Below are positions 1-5,975 of a stretch of DNA of 7,811 bases, piece after piece; within the stretch, counting starts at the first letter, position 1, and each line of letters starts with the position of its first letter. The notes below the pieces were generated by a model that was not told the DNA's origin, did no database searches, and was given only the letters and a program-made list of their open reading frames with translations. Where the stretch lies: NCBI GenBank assembly GCA_030595135.1, contig JAUVDU010000060.1, forward strand, positions 1 through 7,811, written 5' to 3'. The translations under genes were made by a program, and so were the position numbers. Source of the stretch: Deltaproteobacteria bacterium. GTDB lineage: Bacteria; Desulfobacterota; Anaeroferrophillalia; Anaeroferrophillales; Tharpellaceae.

Positions 1-206
1 ATCAACCACTTACCTATCGATTTAAGATTGTCAATTTAGCATCGACCAGCGGATTTAGCAAATAAAAATATTAACAAGGATTTAACAACCCCCTCGTGAT
101 GCCATTCCAAGCATTTTTTTACAGTGACATCTGCACCACAAACTGCTAAAAGGCGGCCCTGGCTTTAAGCATAAAAAATAACTTCAACCTACTTAACGAG
201 AAGATT

Positions 207-1067
207 ATGAAAGATTTTACCCGCTATAGCGGCACCAGTGACTATATTGTCTCCGAAGACCTGCAAAATGATGTTAATGTTTCAATCGCTCTAGGAAGGC
301 CCCTGCTGATCAAAGGCGAGCCCGGTACCGGCAAAACCCTGCTCGCAAAAAGTGTGGCGGCGGGCCTCGGCCAGGAGTTGTTGACCTGGAATATCAAATC
401 AACGACCAAAGCTCAGGACGGCCTCTATCTCTATGACACCGTCCAACGCCTTAACGATTCCCGTTTCGGCGGCAATGACGTCTCCAATATCGAGAACTAC
501 ATAAAACTCGGCAAACTTGGTGAAGCTTTTGCCAGGGAAACCCAGGTTGTTGTTTTGATCGATGAGATCGACAAAGCCGACATCGAGTTTCCCAATGATC
601 TCCTGGCCGAACTTGACGAGATGAAATTCTATATCCCGGAGACCAAGAAGACGATTACAGCAATCCAGAGACCGGCAATCATTATAACAAGCAATTCGGA
701 AAAAGAGCTGCCTGATGCTTTTCTACGCCGCTGCGTCTTCCACTACATCGAATTTCCCGACCAGGAACTGATGCAGCAAATCGTCCGCGTCCACTTTCCC
801 GATCTTGAGAAAAAGATGATCAAAGAGGCGATGGCCGCGTTCTATCAGCTGCGAGAGCTCGATGGTTTGCGCAAAAAACCCTCAACCAGTGAACTGATCG
901 ACTGGCTCAAAGCCCTGCTCGCAGCCGGCCACAACGGCAAAGTCGACCTTCAGAAAGACCTCCCTTTTCTGGGCGCCCTCTTAAAAAATGAAAACGATTA
1001 CGAAATTGCAGCCAAACAACGCAATGCTTTTCAGCGGCGCGGTGCCCTGGCCTCTTTTCGCAGATAA
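207..1067 (+). CDS. MoxR-family AAA+ ATPase
   Basis: This 286-residue protein is an AAA+ ATPase of the MoxR group, cytoplasmic chaperones thought to use ATP to mature or activate partner proteins together with a VWA-domain protein. Visible motifs are the Walker A loop GEPGTGKT (residues 37-44), Walker B VVVLIDEIDKAD (114-125, with Asp119 and Glu120), sensor 1 around Asn163 in IIITSNSE, an arginine-finger candidate in LRRC (174-175), and a sensor-2-like helix near PSTSEL (225-230). The length is normal for the short MoxR proteins. The ATG at 207 has only a weak GAG purine stretch upstream (198-200), but the protein begins in a way typical of the family. The VWA gene follows after 3 bases, so the two are almost certainly co-transcribed, as in CoxD/CoxE-type pairs. 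The client is not identifiable here, since no cox, methanol dehydrogenase or gas-vesicle gene is in the window. Confidence 0.93.
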   Translation: MKDFTRYSGTSDYIVSEDLQNDVNVSIALGRPLLIKGEPGTGKTLLAKSVAAGLGQELLTWNIKSTTKAQDGLYLYDTVQRLNDSRFGGNDVSNIENYIKLGKLGEAFARETQVVVLIDEIDKADIEFPNDLLAELDEMKFYIPETKKTITAIQRPAIIITSNSEKELPDAFLRRCVFHYIEFPDQELMQQIVRVHFPDLEKKMIKEAMAAFYQLRELDGLRKKPSTSELIDWLKALLAAGHNGKVDLQKDLPFLGALLKNENDYEIAAKQRNAFQRRGALASFRR

Positions 1068-1070
1068 ATT

Positions 1071-2240
1071 ATGTTTACTAGTTTTTTCTATTGCCTCAGG
1101 GCTCACAAGATCATGGTTACGCCAACCGAATGGCTGGCTCTGATGGAAGCCATGAACCGCGGATTTGCGGGCCATAGCCTGGTCTCGTTCTACCACTTGA
1201 GTAGAGCCCTGCTGGTCAAAACCGAGGCCCTCTTTGATCATTTCGATCTTGCCTTTCGTGAGTTTTTTACCGGCCTTGAGGTTCCGCCAGAAATTTTCGA
1301 GGAACTCTGGAAGTGGCTAGGCAAAGAGTCTTTAAAAAGAGAGATCGATGCCGACGCTTTAAAAGGTCTACCGAAACATGACTGGGAAACGATCAAAAAG
1401 ATGTTTGAGGAGCGCCTCAAAGAACAAAAGGAGGCCCACAACGGCGGCAACAACTGGGTTGGAACCGGCGGCACCTCACCTTTCGGCCATGGCGGGCACC
1501 ATCCCGGCGGCTTACGGGTCGGCGGCGAAAGTGGCGGCGGAATGGCCTTAAAAATTGCCGCCGAAAGACGTTTCAAAGGCTACCGCCGCGATGTCACGCT
1601 TGATGTTCGCCAAATCAAAGTCGCGATGAAAAAACTCCGCCATCTGCGCCGCACCGGCAGCCGGATGGAACTCGATATTGATGCAACCATTGATAAAACG
1701 TGCAAAAATGCCGGCGAAATCGACCTGATCTTCAGTCCCGAACATAAAAACGATGTCAAACTGCTACTCTTGATGGATGCCGGGGGCTCGATGTACCCTT
1801 ACGCCAAACTGGTTGATCGGCTCTTTTCGGCCGCGAACTCCGTCAACCATTTTGCCGAATTCAACCACTACTATTTTCACAACTCGATTTATGACTACCT
1901 GCGGCCTGAAATTGACGGCCGGGAACGGGTCTCAACCGCCCAGGTTCTCAAAGAACTCAATCCTGAGCACAAAGTCATCCTGGTCGGCGATGCCAGCATG
2001 GCCCCCTATGAGCTCTTCATGGAGAACGGCATCATCGACTACTACGACAGTAACGAAACTGCCGGCATCGTCTGGTTTGAGAGAATCGCTAAACATTTTC
2101 GCCGCACCGTCTGGCTCAACCCGATGCCCCAACGCTACTGGCGACACCCCACCATCAGCGCCATCAGCCAGGTCTTCCCCATGTTCCACCTCTCTTTAGA
2201 AGGGCTTGATGAGGCCATCCAGAAGTTAATATCATTTTAA
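1071..2240 (+). CDS. VWA domain protein, CoxE-like partner of MoxR ATPase
   Basis: This 389-residue protein resembles the VWA-containing CoxE family, which works with MoxR ATPases in metal-centre insertion or complex assembly. The N-terminus (FFYCLRAHKIMVTPTEWL, 5-22) is typical of the family, so the ATG at 1071 is preferred over Met15. A long helical part (about 60-120) is followed by a glycine/histidine-rich linker (124-157) and a basic segment (165-195). The VWA core has a metal-site motif DAGGSM (Asp236-Ser240), in which the usual first serine of DxSxS is glycine; related CoxE proteins also show DxGGSM, so this is probably family-normal. A second conserved strand reads VILVGDASMAPYE (302-314). 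No signal peptide or membrane segment is seen. The start lies 3 bases after the ATPase stop with no good Shine-Dalgarno, which suggests translational coupling. Confidence 0.9.
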   Translation: MFTSFFYCLRAHKIMVTPTEWLALMEAMNRGFAGHSLVSFYHLSRALLVKTEALFDHFDLAFREFFTGLEVPPEIFEELWKWLGKESLKREIDADALKGLPKHDWETIKKMFEERLKEQKEAHNGGNNWVGTGGTSPFGHGGHHPGGLRVGGESGGGMALKIAAERRFKGYRRDVTLDVRQIKVAMKKLRHLRRTGSRMELDIDATIDKTCKNAGEIDLIFSPEHKNDVKLLLLMDAGGSMYPYAKLVDRLFSAANSVNHFAEFNHYYFHNSIYDYLRPEIDGRERVSTAQVLKELNPEHKVILVGDASMAPYELFMENGIIDYYDSNETAGIVWFERIAKHFRRTVWLNPMPQRYWRHPTISAISQVFPMFHLSLEGLDEAIQKLISF

Positions 2241-2241
2241 T

Positions 2242-2247
2242 AAGGAG
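2242..2247 (+). promoter_or_regulatory. Ribosome-binding site of V4R gene
   Basis: AAGGAG lies 7 bases before the ATG at 2255, immediately after the VWA stop codon. It is much stronger than the sites of the two genes upstream, so translation of the V4R gene can begin independently even if it is read from the same transcript. Confidence 0.8.
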
Positions 2248-2254
2248 AAAATTC

Positions 2255-2788
2255 ATGTTTAACCAAGAGCGAGATTACAACAAGTTTACTTGGAATGATT
2301 TAGGTGATCTGGATCAAGGAAGACCTAATCTGGGCATGAAAATTCCGGTTCTATTCTATCGTTTACTCCAGTATACCTGGCGGGACGTAATGATTACTGA
2401 ATTGGGAGTGGATAAAGCCAATGAGATAATTATCAAAGCGGGAAAACTTGCCGGGGCACAATTTTGCGAAAACATGCTTAACCGAGATCTCGAATTTAAC
2501 GAGTTTGTCGCTCAACTGCAGCAGGTGCTCAAAGAAGAGGCCGTCGGCATTCTTCGCGTGGAAAAAGCTGACTTGGAAAACATGAGATTTATATTGACAA
2601 TAGCTGAAGATCTTGACTGTTCCGGACTGCCGACAACTAATGAAGTGATCTGTCAATATGATGAAGGTTTTATTGCCGGCATTTTTGAATCCTATACCGG
2701 AAAACTTTTTTCCGCAAAAGAGATTGACTGTTGGGCCAGCGGTGACCGGGTTTGCCGGTTCCGTGTCAATTTACTTGAGGATTATTGA
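2255..2788 (+). CDS. V4R (4-vinyl reductase-type) domain protein
   Basis: This 177-residue cytoplasmic protein has a C-terminal V4R domain, a fold shared with small-molecule sensing regulators and BchJ-like proteins. The family signature is clear in the last 60 residues: Cys122 in DCSGLP, VICQYDEGFIAG (131-142, Cys133), then DCWASGDRVCRF (158-169, Cys159 and Cys167). The four cysteines are those typical of V4R and could bind metal, but this is not shown here. The N-terminal 110 residues are helical and contain Cys71. No DNA-binding or enzymatic domain is attached. The next gene begins directly at the stop (TGAATG), so the HAMP/cysteine-tail protein is the likely partner. Codons are more A/T-ending than in the MoxR-VWA pair. 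A sensor role is inferred; the domain name does not prove reductase activity. Confidence 0.85.
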   Translation: MFNQERDYNKFTWNDLGDLDQGRPNLGMKIPVLFYRLLQYTWRDVMITELGVDKANEIIIKAGKLAGAQFCENMLNRDLEFNEFVAQLQQVLKEEAVGILRVEKADLENMRFILTIAEDLDCSGLPTTNEVICQYDEGFIAGIFESYTGKLFSAKEIDCWASGDRVCRFRVNLLEDY

Positions 2789-3397
2789 ATGATTGAAGAA
2801 TCCATTGAAAAGTTAGCCACTCTTCTACAAGGTAAAATTCCGGACAAAATAGAGACCGAAATAATTACTAATGAAGAACATCGCCATCTTGCGACTATGT
2901 TGAATCAAATTTTTGAGTTCATGCAAGAGACTCATGAATTCATTGAGCCGTTGTCTAAAGGAGATTTGCATGAGATAAGCATGCAACCAAAAAACTTTCT
3001 GAGCTCACCTTTTAAGGAACTGCATTCTCGTCTGCGCCATCTTACTTGGCAAACAGAACAGGTTGCGCAAGGTGACTATAATCAGCGAGTTGATTTTATG
3101 GGCGATTTTTCTGAAGCTTTCAATTCCATGATTACTGCTCTCGACAACAATGAAAAACAGCTAAAAAGAAAAATTGATGAGCTGGAAAAGGCCCTTACCC
3201 ATATTAAAACTCTTGAAGGTCTTTTGCCCATATGTGCCAACTGTAAAAAAATAAGAGTTGATGATGACAACCCCAAAGACCAGAAGAGCTGGTCACAAAT
3301 TGAGGCTTTCTTAACTAAAAAAACCAACGCTCAGTTTACTCACACCATTTGTCCTGAGTGCATGAAAAAGCTCTACCCTGATTTTTCACAAGGTTAG
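2789..3397 (+). CDS. Soluble tandem-HAMP protein with four-cysteine C-terminal tail
   Basis: This 202-residue protein has no membrane segment. Two HAMP-like units are visible: a first around EFIEPLSKGDL (50-60) to the helix near residue 82, and a second around QVAQGDYNQRVDFMGDF (91-107) to MITAL (114-118). A coiled coil (119-143) leads into LEGLLPICANCKKIR (142-156). The tail carries Cys149-x2-Cys152 and Cys188-x2-Cys191 and ends ICPECMKKLYP. This tail is known at the ends of many PAS, GAF and receiver proteins in Deltaproteobacteria; its four cysteines suggest a zinc-ribbon-like site. No kinase, GGDEF or methyl-accepting output domain is present. The ATG directly follows the V4R stop, and GAGG at 2777-2780 inside that gene is its ribosome-binding site. 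The pair may form a two-protein sensor, with the V4R protein sensing and this one relaying; that is inference. Confidence 0.8.
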   Translation: MIEESIEKLATLLQGKIPDKIETEIITNEEHRHLATMLNQIFEFMQETHEFIEPLSKGDLHEISMQPKNFLSSPFKELHSRLRHLTWQTEQVAQGDYNQRVDFMGDFSEAFNSMITALDNNEKQLKRKIDELEKALTHIKTLEGLLPICANCKKIRVDDDNPKDQKSWSQIEAFLTKKTNAQFTHTICPECMKKLYPDFSQG

Positions 3398-3429
3398 CAA
3401 TAACGTAGTCGAATATTTACAAACTTTTA

Positions 3430-3461
3430 TTAGTCTCTTTTCTAAGGTTAAAAGAGACTAA
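3430..3461. terminator. Perfect 12-bp palindrome between convergent genes, probable terminator
   Basis: TTAGTCTCTTTT (3430-3441) and AAAAGAGACTAA (3450-3461) are exact inverted repeats separated by the 8-base loop CTAAGGTT. The hairpin sits midway between the stop of the HAMP gene (3397) and the stop of trmJ (3486), where a shared bidirectional terminator is expected. No clean U-tract follows on either strand, and the arms are A+T-rich, so termination strength is uncertain. Confidence 0.55.
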
Positions 3462-3485
3462 CAATCAATAAAATCTTGCTCAAAA

Positions 3486-4217
3486 TCACCTGCTTTCATC
3501 GGAGAGGTGGTCGATCAAGCCCATGACGCCGCGAATAATACGGACTTCTCGGTGAGTCATTGAGGCTCGGCCAAAGAGGCGACGAAAATATTCGAGGAGA
3601 TGGTCAGGATTGCTTTTATCGAGAAAATCATTGGCCTCTAAGGTTTTGCGAAGATGGCCGTACATCCCCTGTAATTCACTGTGGGTAGCCAGTTCGACAG
3701 TTGCCTGCGGAGCGCGATCAGCACTTTGCTTACGCCCCAATTCATAACCATACAAAAGTACCGACTGGGCCAGATTCAGCGAAGAGAAATCTGAATTTAC
3801 GGGAATCGATGAGAGAATGTGGCTATGTCGGCGCTGCTCTCGGGCGAGCCCGAAATCTTCGCGACCAAACATTATGGCCACCGGCGTCCGGTTGCCCAGA
3901 GCTTCAATTTTTTCCGCCGTTTGGGCCGGAGTATAGACGGGCTGACAATATTTCCCGAGACGGGCCGTAGTTCCGACCACAAGTTTGAAATCAGCCAGGG
4001 CCGTATCTAAATCGGAAAAGACCGCTGCCTCTTCGAGGAGGTTATCAGCTCCGCAGCTTAAAGCCCGAGCCGGATCAGAGAGATGATCACAGCCGGGTGA
4101 AACCAGAAGCAGACGGCCAAGACTAAAATTTTTCATAGCCCGGGCTACGGCCCCGACATTCTTATCAAGTTTTGGTTCAACCAAAACAATGGCCAACTCC
4201 GGCCAGCTATTTTTCAT
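3486..4217 (-). CDS. trmJ: tRNA (cytidine/uridine-32-2'-O)-methyltransferase TrmJ
   Basis: This 243-residue protein is a SPOUT-class (TrmH family) RNA methyltransferase of the TrmJ group, which uses S-adenosylmethionine to methylate the 2'-OH of tRNA position 32. SPOUT motif 1 is KNVGAVARAMKNF (19-31, with the conserved Asn20 and catalytic-type Arg26). Motif 2 is MFGREDFGL (116-124) and motif 3 is VNSDFSSLNLAQSVLLYGYE (140-159), together forming the trefoil-knot cofactor site. The TrmJ-type C-terminal helices are present (ELQGMYGHLRKTLEANDFLD, 181-200, and REVRIIRGVMGLI, 223-235). Length matches the E. coli enzyme (about 246). The ATG at 4217 is preceded by a weak GGAAGA and by a sigma70-like promoter. 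It is transcribed divergently from the small gene at 4307. Assignment to position 32 rests on family resemblance. Confidence 0.92.
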   Translation of the reverse strand: MKNSWPELAIVLVEPKLDKNVGAVARAMKNFSLGRLLLVSPGCDHLSDPARALSCGADNLLEEAAVFSDLDTALADFKLVVGTTARLGKYCQPVYTPAQTAEKIEALGNRTPVAIMFGREDFGLAREQRRHSHILSSIPVNSDFSSLNLAQSVLLYGYELGRKQSADRAPQATVELATHSELQGMYGHLRKTLEANDFLDKSNPDHLLEYFRRLFGRASMTHREVRIIRGVMGLIDHLSDESR

Positions 4218-4240
4218 AAAAAATCTTCCATTAAAATGAG

Positions 4241-4268
4241 TTTACAAAAGAGAAAGTTGCGAAGTCAA
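4241..4268 (-). promoter_or_regulatory. Sigma70-like promoter for trmJ
   Basis: On the - strand TTGACT (4268-4263) and TGTAAA (4246-4241) are 16 bases apart. The -35 matches consensus at 5 of 6 positions and the -10 at 4 of 6. Transcription would start near 4234, about 17 bases before the trmJ ATG. It is the only reasonable candidate in the divergent gap. Confidence 0.5.
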
Positions 4269-4292
4269 GGGAATCATATTACATCAGAACAT

Positions 4293-4300
4293 AAGGAGGA
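4293..4300 (+). promoter_or_regulatory. Strong ribosome-binding site fixing a GTG start
   Basis: AAGGAGGA ends 6 bases before the GTG at 4307. This near-perfect Shine-Dalgarno sequence is the strongest in the window. It is the main evidence that the short reading frame behind it is a real gene using GTG. Confidence 0.85.
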
Positions 4301-4306
4301 TTACCT

Positions 4307-4504
4307 GTGGACAAAAAAGCCACCATTTTTGAGCCCTACCCGTTTACGGTAGGGGAGAGAATTTTACGGCGACGCAAAGGAAAACTTGAGGATTGGGACG
4401 TAATTGGGATCAGCGATGATGAAGTCACCGTCAAGTGCCCGTTTCACGGTATGGAACTTACGTGGAAGAGGAATCAGTTCTGGTATGGCGGCGACTCCGA
4501 TTGA
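4307..4504 (+). CDS. Small conserved-looking protein of unknown function
   Basis: This 65-codon gene starts with GTG behind an excellent ribosome-binding site. I do not recognise a named family. The sequence alternates short hydrophobic strands and turns: FTVGERILRRRKGKLEDWDV (13-32), IGISDDEVTVKCPFHGMELTW (33-53), then NQFWYGGDSD. This suggests a compact beta-rich domain such as a small barrel. Features that look conserved by type are the G-E-R-I turn, D-W-x-V-I-G, and C-P-x-x-G with a single cysteine (Cys44). The four tryptophan and tyrosine residues near the end and the basic R-R-R-K-G-K stretch would suit nucleic-acid or protein binding, which is speculative. No signal peptide or membrane segment. 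Its 3' end overlaps the 3' end of rlmB on the other strand by 47 bp. It is read divergently from trmJ; I see no convincing promoter for it. Confidence 0.78.
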   Translation: MDKKATIFEPYPFTVGERILRRRKGKLEDWDVIGISDDEVTVKCPFHGMELTWKRNQFWYGGDSD

Positions 4505-5228
4505 TCTCAAAAAGAGTGACGGCGGCGGCGATCCCGACATTGAGTGATTCACTGCTCCCGGCTAGAGGAATTGTCACTTGAAAATCGCAAGTTTTAGTGA
4601 CAATCGGCCGCAACCCTTTATCTTCGGAGCCGAGCACTAAAACCACAAAATCCGGCCACTCAATAGAGTAAAGATCTTCGCCCCCGTCAGCCGCCGCACC
4701 ATAGATCCAGAAGCCGGATTCCTGACAACGACGCAAAGCATCAGCCAAATTAACAATCCGGCTGATCGGCATATTTTCCAGAGCCCCGGCGGCGGTTTTA
4801 GCCACGGTTGCCGTAATTGCGGCGCTGCGTCTTTCCGGCAAGAGCAGACCGGCAACCCCGGCGGCGGCGGCGGTTCGGATAATAGCCCCGAGATTCCTTG
4901 GATCGGTCACCCCGTCAAGCGCGACCAAAACAGATCCTTCGGAAATTGATTTGGCCGAGCGCAAAAGCTCAGCCAGCGGTGTAAAAATAAAGGGTGCAAC
5001 CGCAACGGCTACACCCTGATGGCGCACTCCTTCAGTTAGACGATCCAAAGCTGCGACCGGCACCGATTTAATGGTAATTCCGTCCCTTCGAGCTCTCTCG
5101 ACCAGTTCCTTAAGCCTGCGCCCGGCATCGTCAAGGCAATAGAGGGTCTGAATCCTCCGTCCTTGACGCCGCAAAAGCTCATCAACAGCATTAATCCCGC
5201 AAACCAGGTTCTCACCCTTTTCAACCAT
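4458..5228 (-). CDS. rlmB: 23S rRNA (guanosine-2251-2'-O)-methyltransferase RlmB
   Basis: This SPOUT/TrmH-family enzyme methylates the 2'-OH of a guanosine in the peptidyl-transferase loop of 23S rRNA. Numbered from the ATG at 5228 (256 residues), the N-terminal substrate-binding domain includes VCGINAVDELLRR (9-21) and VRHQGVAVAV (68-77). SPOUT motif 1 is LDGVTDPRNLGAIIRTAAAAG (104-124), motif 2 is LVLGSEDKGL (197-206), and motif 3 is IPLAGSSESLNVGIAAAV (220-237). Start choice: GGAGG at 5240-5244 sits 11 bases before ATG 5228 and 5 before an in-frame GTG at 5234, so either is possible; a TTG at 5264 is too far upstream. The C-terminus runs about ten residues (RRHTRTDSSST) beyond the usual family end, and these overlap the small + strand gene. 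It follows the coiled-coil gene by 36 bases and is probably co-transcribed with it. Confidence 0.92.
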   Translation of the reverse strand: MVEKGENLVCGINAVDELLRRQGRRIQTLYCLDDAGRRLKELVERARRDGITIKSVPVAALDRLTEGVRHQGVAVAVAPFIFTPLAELLRSAKSISEGSVLVALDGVTDPRNLGAIIRTAAAAGVAGLLLPERRSAAITATVAKTAAGALENMPISRIVNLADALRRCQESGFWIYGAAADGGEDLYSIEWPDFVVLVLGSEDKGLRPIVTKTCDFQVTIPLAGSSESLNVGIAAAVTLFEINRSRRHTRTDSSST

Positions 5229-5239
5229 CGACACACAGT

Positions 5240-5244
5240 CCTCC
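5240..5244 (-). promoter_or_regulatory. Ribosome-binding site deciding the rlmB start
   Basis: GGAGG on the - strand (5244-5240) lies downstream of the TTG at 5264, and 5 and 11 bases before GTG 5234 and ATG 5228. It rules out the longest frame and places the rlmB start at one of these two codons. Confidence 0.7.
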
Positions 5245-5264
5245 AGAAGACAATTATTGCGCAA

Positions 5265-5939
5265 TCAGTTACCAAAAAGACGCAAATGAATAAACTTCGA
5301 CCACCATGAATCGGGATTAGCTCCGGTTGCCAAGGTTTTGGCTTTCGGTGCGCTATGGGCTTTCGCGTGGGCTGTGGCCGCCTGTGTCAACGCCGGAGAG
5401 GCACCTTTTGTTTGAGAAATCGGCGGATGCATAATAACTACCGGTTCGGGGCAGCGCTGATAACAGGGCTGCGGGCAGGAACGACTCGGCTGAAAAACTT
5501 TAGGCGTACTACCATCAATCTCTTGCCCAAGTTTTTTCTCTTCACCGCCAAGATCATCGACAAGTCCCTGAACTTTAACTACCATCTCCTGGTTGTCAGC
5601 CATCAGACTCTGTAAATCTTGCAGATGCTTAACTGACTTTTTGACCTGAACCAAGCGCCGCTTAAGACTCAAGACAACCAGCTCATCTTCCAAAGCCTGG
5701 ACCCGGTTACCCAACGCCTTCTCTCCCTCTTGCAAGGTTGTGAACTGACGATCAAGGTCAACAATCTGCTTATGCAACTTCTGATTATTAAGAAAAACCG
5801 AAATCACGGCCAACGCCAGCAAACCTACAACAATTATTGCAACAAAGGAAAAAGCTTTGCCATTCTGCTTTTTGAGACTTCCTTTTTGCGAAACAGTGTC
5901 GCTATTTTCTACTTTTTTATCAGCTTTTTCTTCACTCAC
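5265..5939 (-). CDS. Single-pass membrane protein with coiled coil and periplasmic Cys/Pro segment
   Basis: I do not recognise a named family for this 224-residue protein. A charged, lysine-rich N-terminus (1-29) precedes one hydrophobic segment (FSFVAIIVVGLLALAVISVFL, about 30-50). With positive charges on the inside, the rest should lie outside the cytoplasmic membrane. Residues 52-135 have heptad-like leucine/valine spacing with many charged residues, a probable coiled coil. A proline/cysteine segment follows (CPQPCYQRCPEP, Cys155, 159 and 163), then an Ala/Lys/Thr-rich low-complexity stretch (180-207) and an aromatic, basic end (SWWSKFIHLRLFGN). The start is GTG 5939, with AGGAG at 5951-5947 and 7-base spacing. 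It precedes rlmB on the same strand. Its promoter appears to lie at 6128-6156, with the mobile element inserted in between. A scaffold or division-related role is possible, but nothing here proves it. Confidence 0.8.
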   Translation of the reverse strand: MSEEKADKKVENSDTVSQKGSLKKQNGKAFSFVAIIVVGLLALAVISVFLNNQKLHKQIVDLDRQFTTLQEGEKALGNRVQALEDELVVLSLKRRLVQVKKSVKHLQDLQSLMADNQEMVVKVQGLVDDLGGEEKKLGQEIDGSTPKVFQPSRSCPQPCYQRCPEPVVIMHPPISQTKGASPALTQAATAHAKAHSAPKAKTLATGANPDSWWSKFIHLRLFGN

Positions 5940-5967
5940 AAGTTCTCTCCTGAAAGATCTATTGCTA

Positions 5968-5975
5968 AAGTTAAT
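5968..5975. repeat. Target-site duplication, left copy
   Basis: AAGTTAAT directly abuts the left terminal inverted repeat and is repeated identically at 6106-6113. An 8-bp duplication is the length produced by IS66-family insertion, among others. Confidence 0.8.

Noticed and set aside
150..180. Sigma54-like promoter TGGC...GC before the moxR gene
   Set aside because: GG and GC are 8 rather than 12 bases apart, so the strict sigma54 spacing is not met.
1..206. Short direct repeats (ATTTAGCA twice, GGATTTAGCAA/GGATTTAACAA) as an operator or origin
   Set aside because: They are too short, few and A+T-rich to separate from chance; no paired -35/-10 boxes or known box could be defended.
1777..2199. 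140-codon + strand frame inside the VWA gene, and similar frames antisense to moxR, VWA and manB
   Set aside because: They are shadows of well-supported genes: low-complexity Ser/Thr/Pro composition, no ribosome-binding site and no family resemblance.
5229..5264. TTG at 5264 as the start of rlmB
   Set aside because: The Shine-Dalgarno GGAGG lies downstream of it, and the extra residues are not family-like. The TTG merely follows the preceding stop codon.
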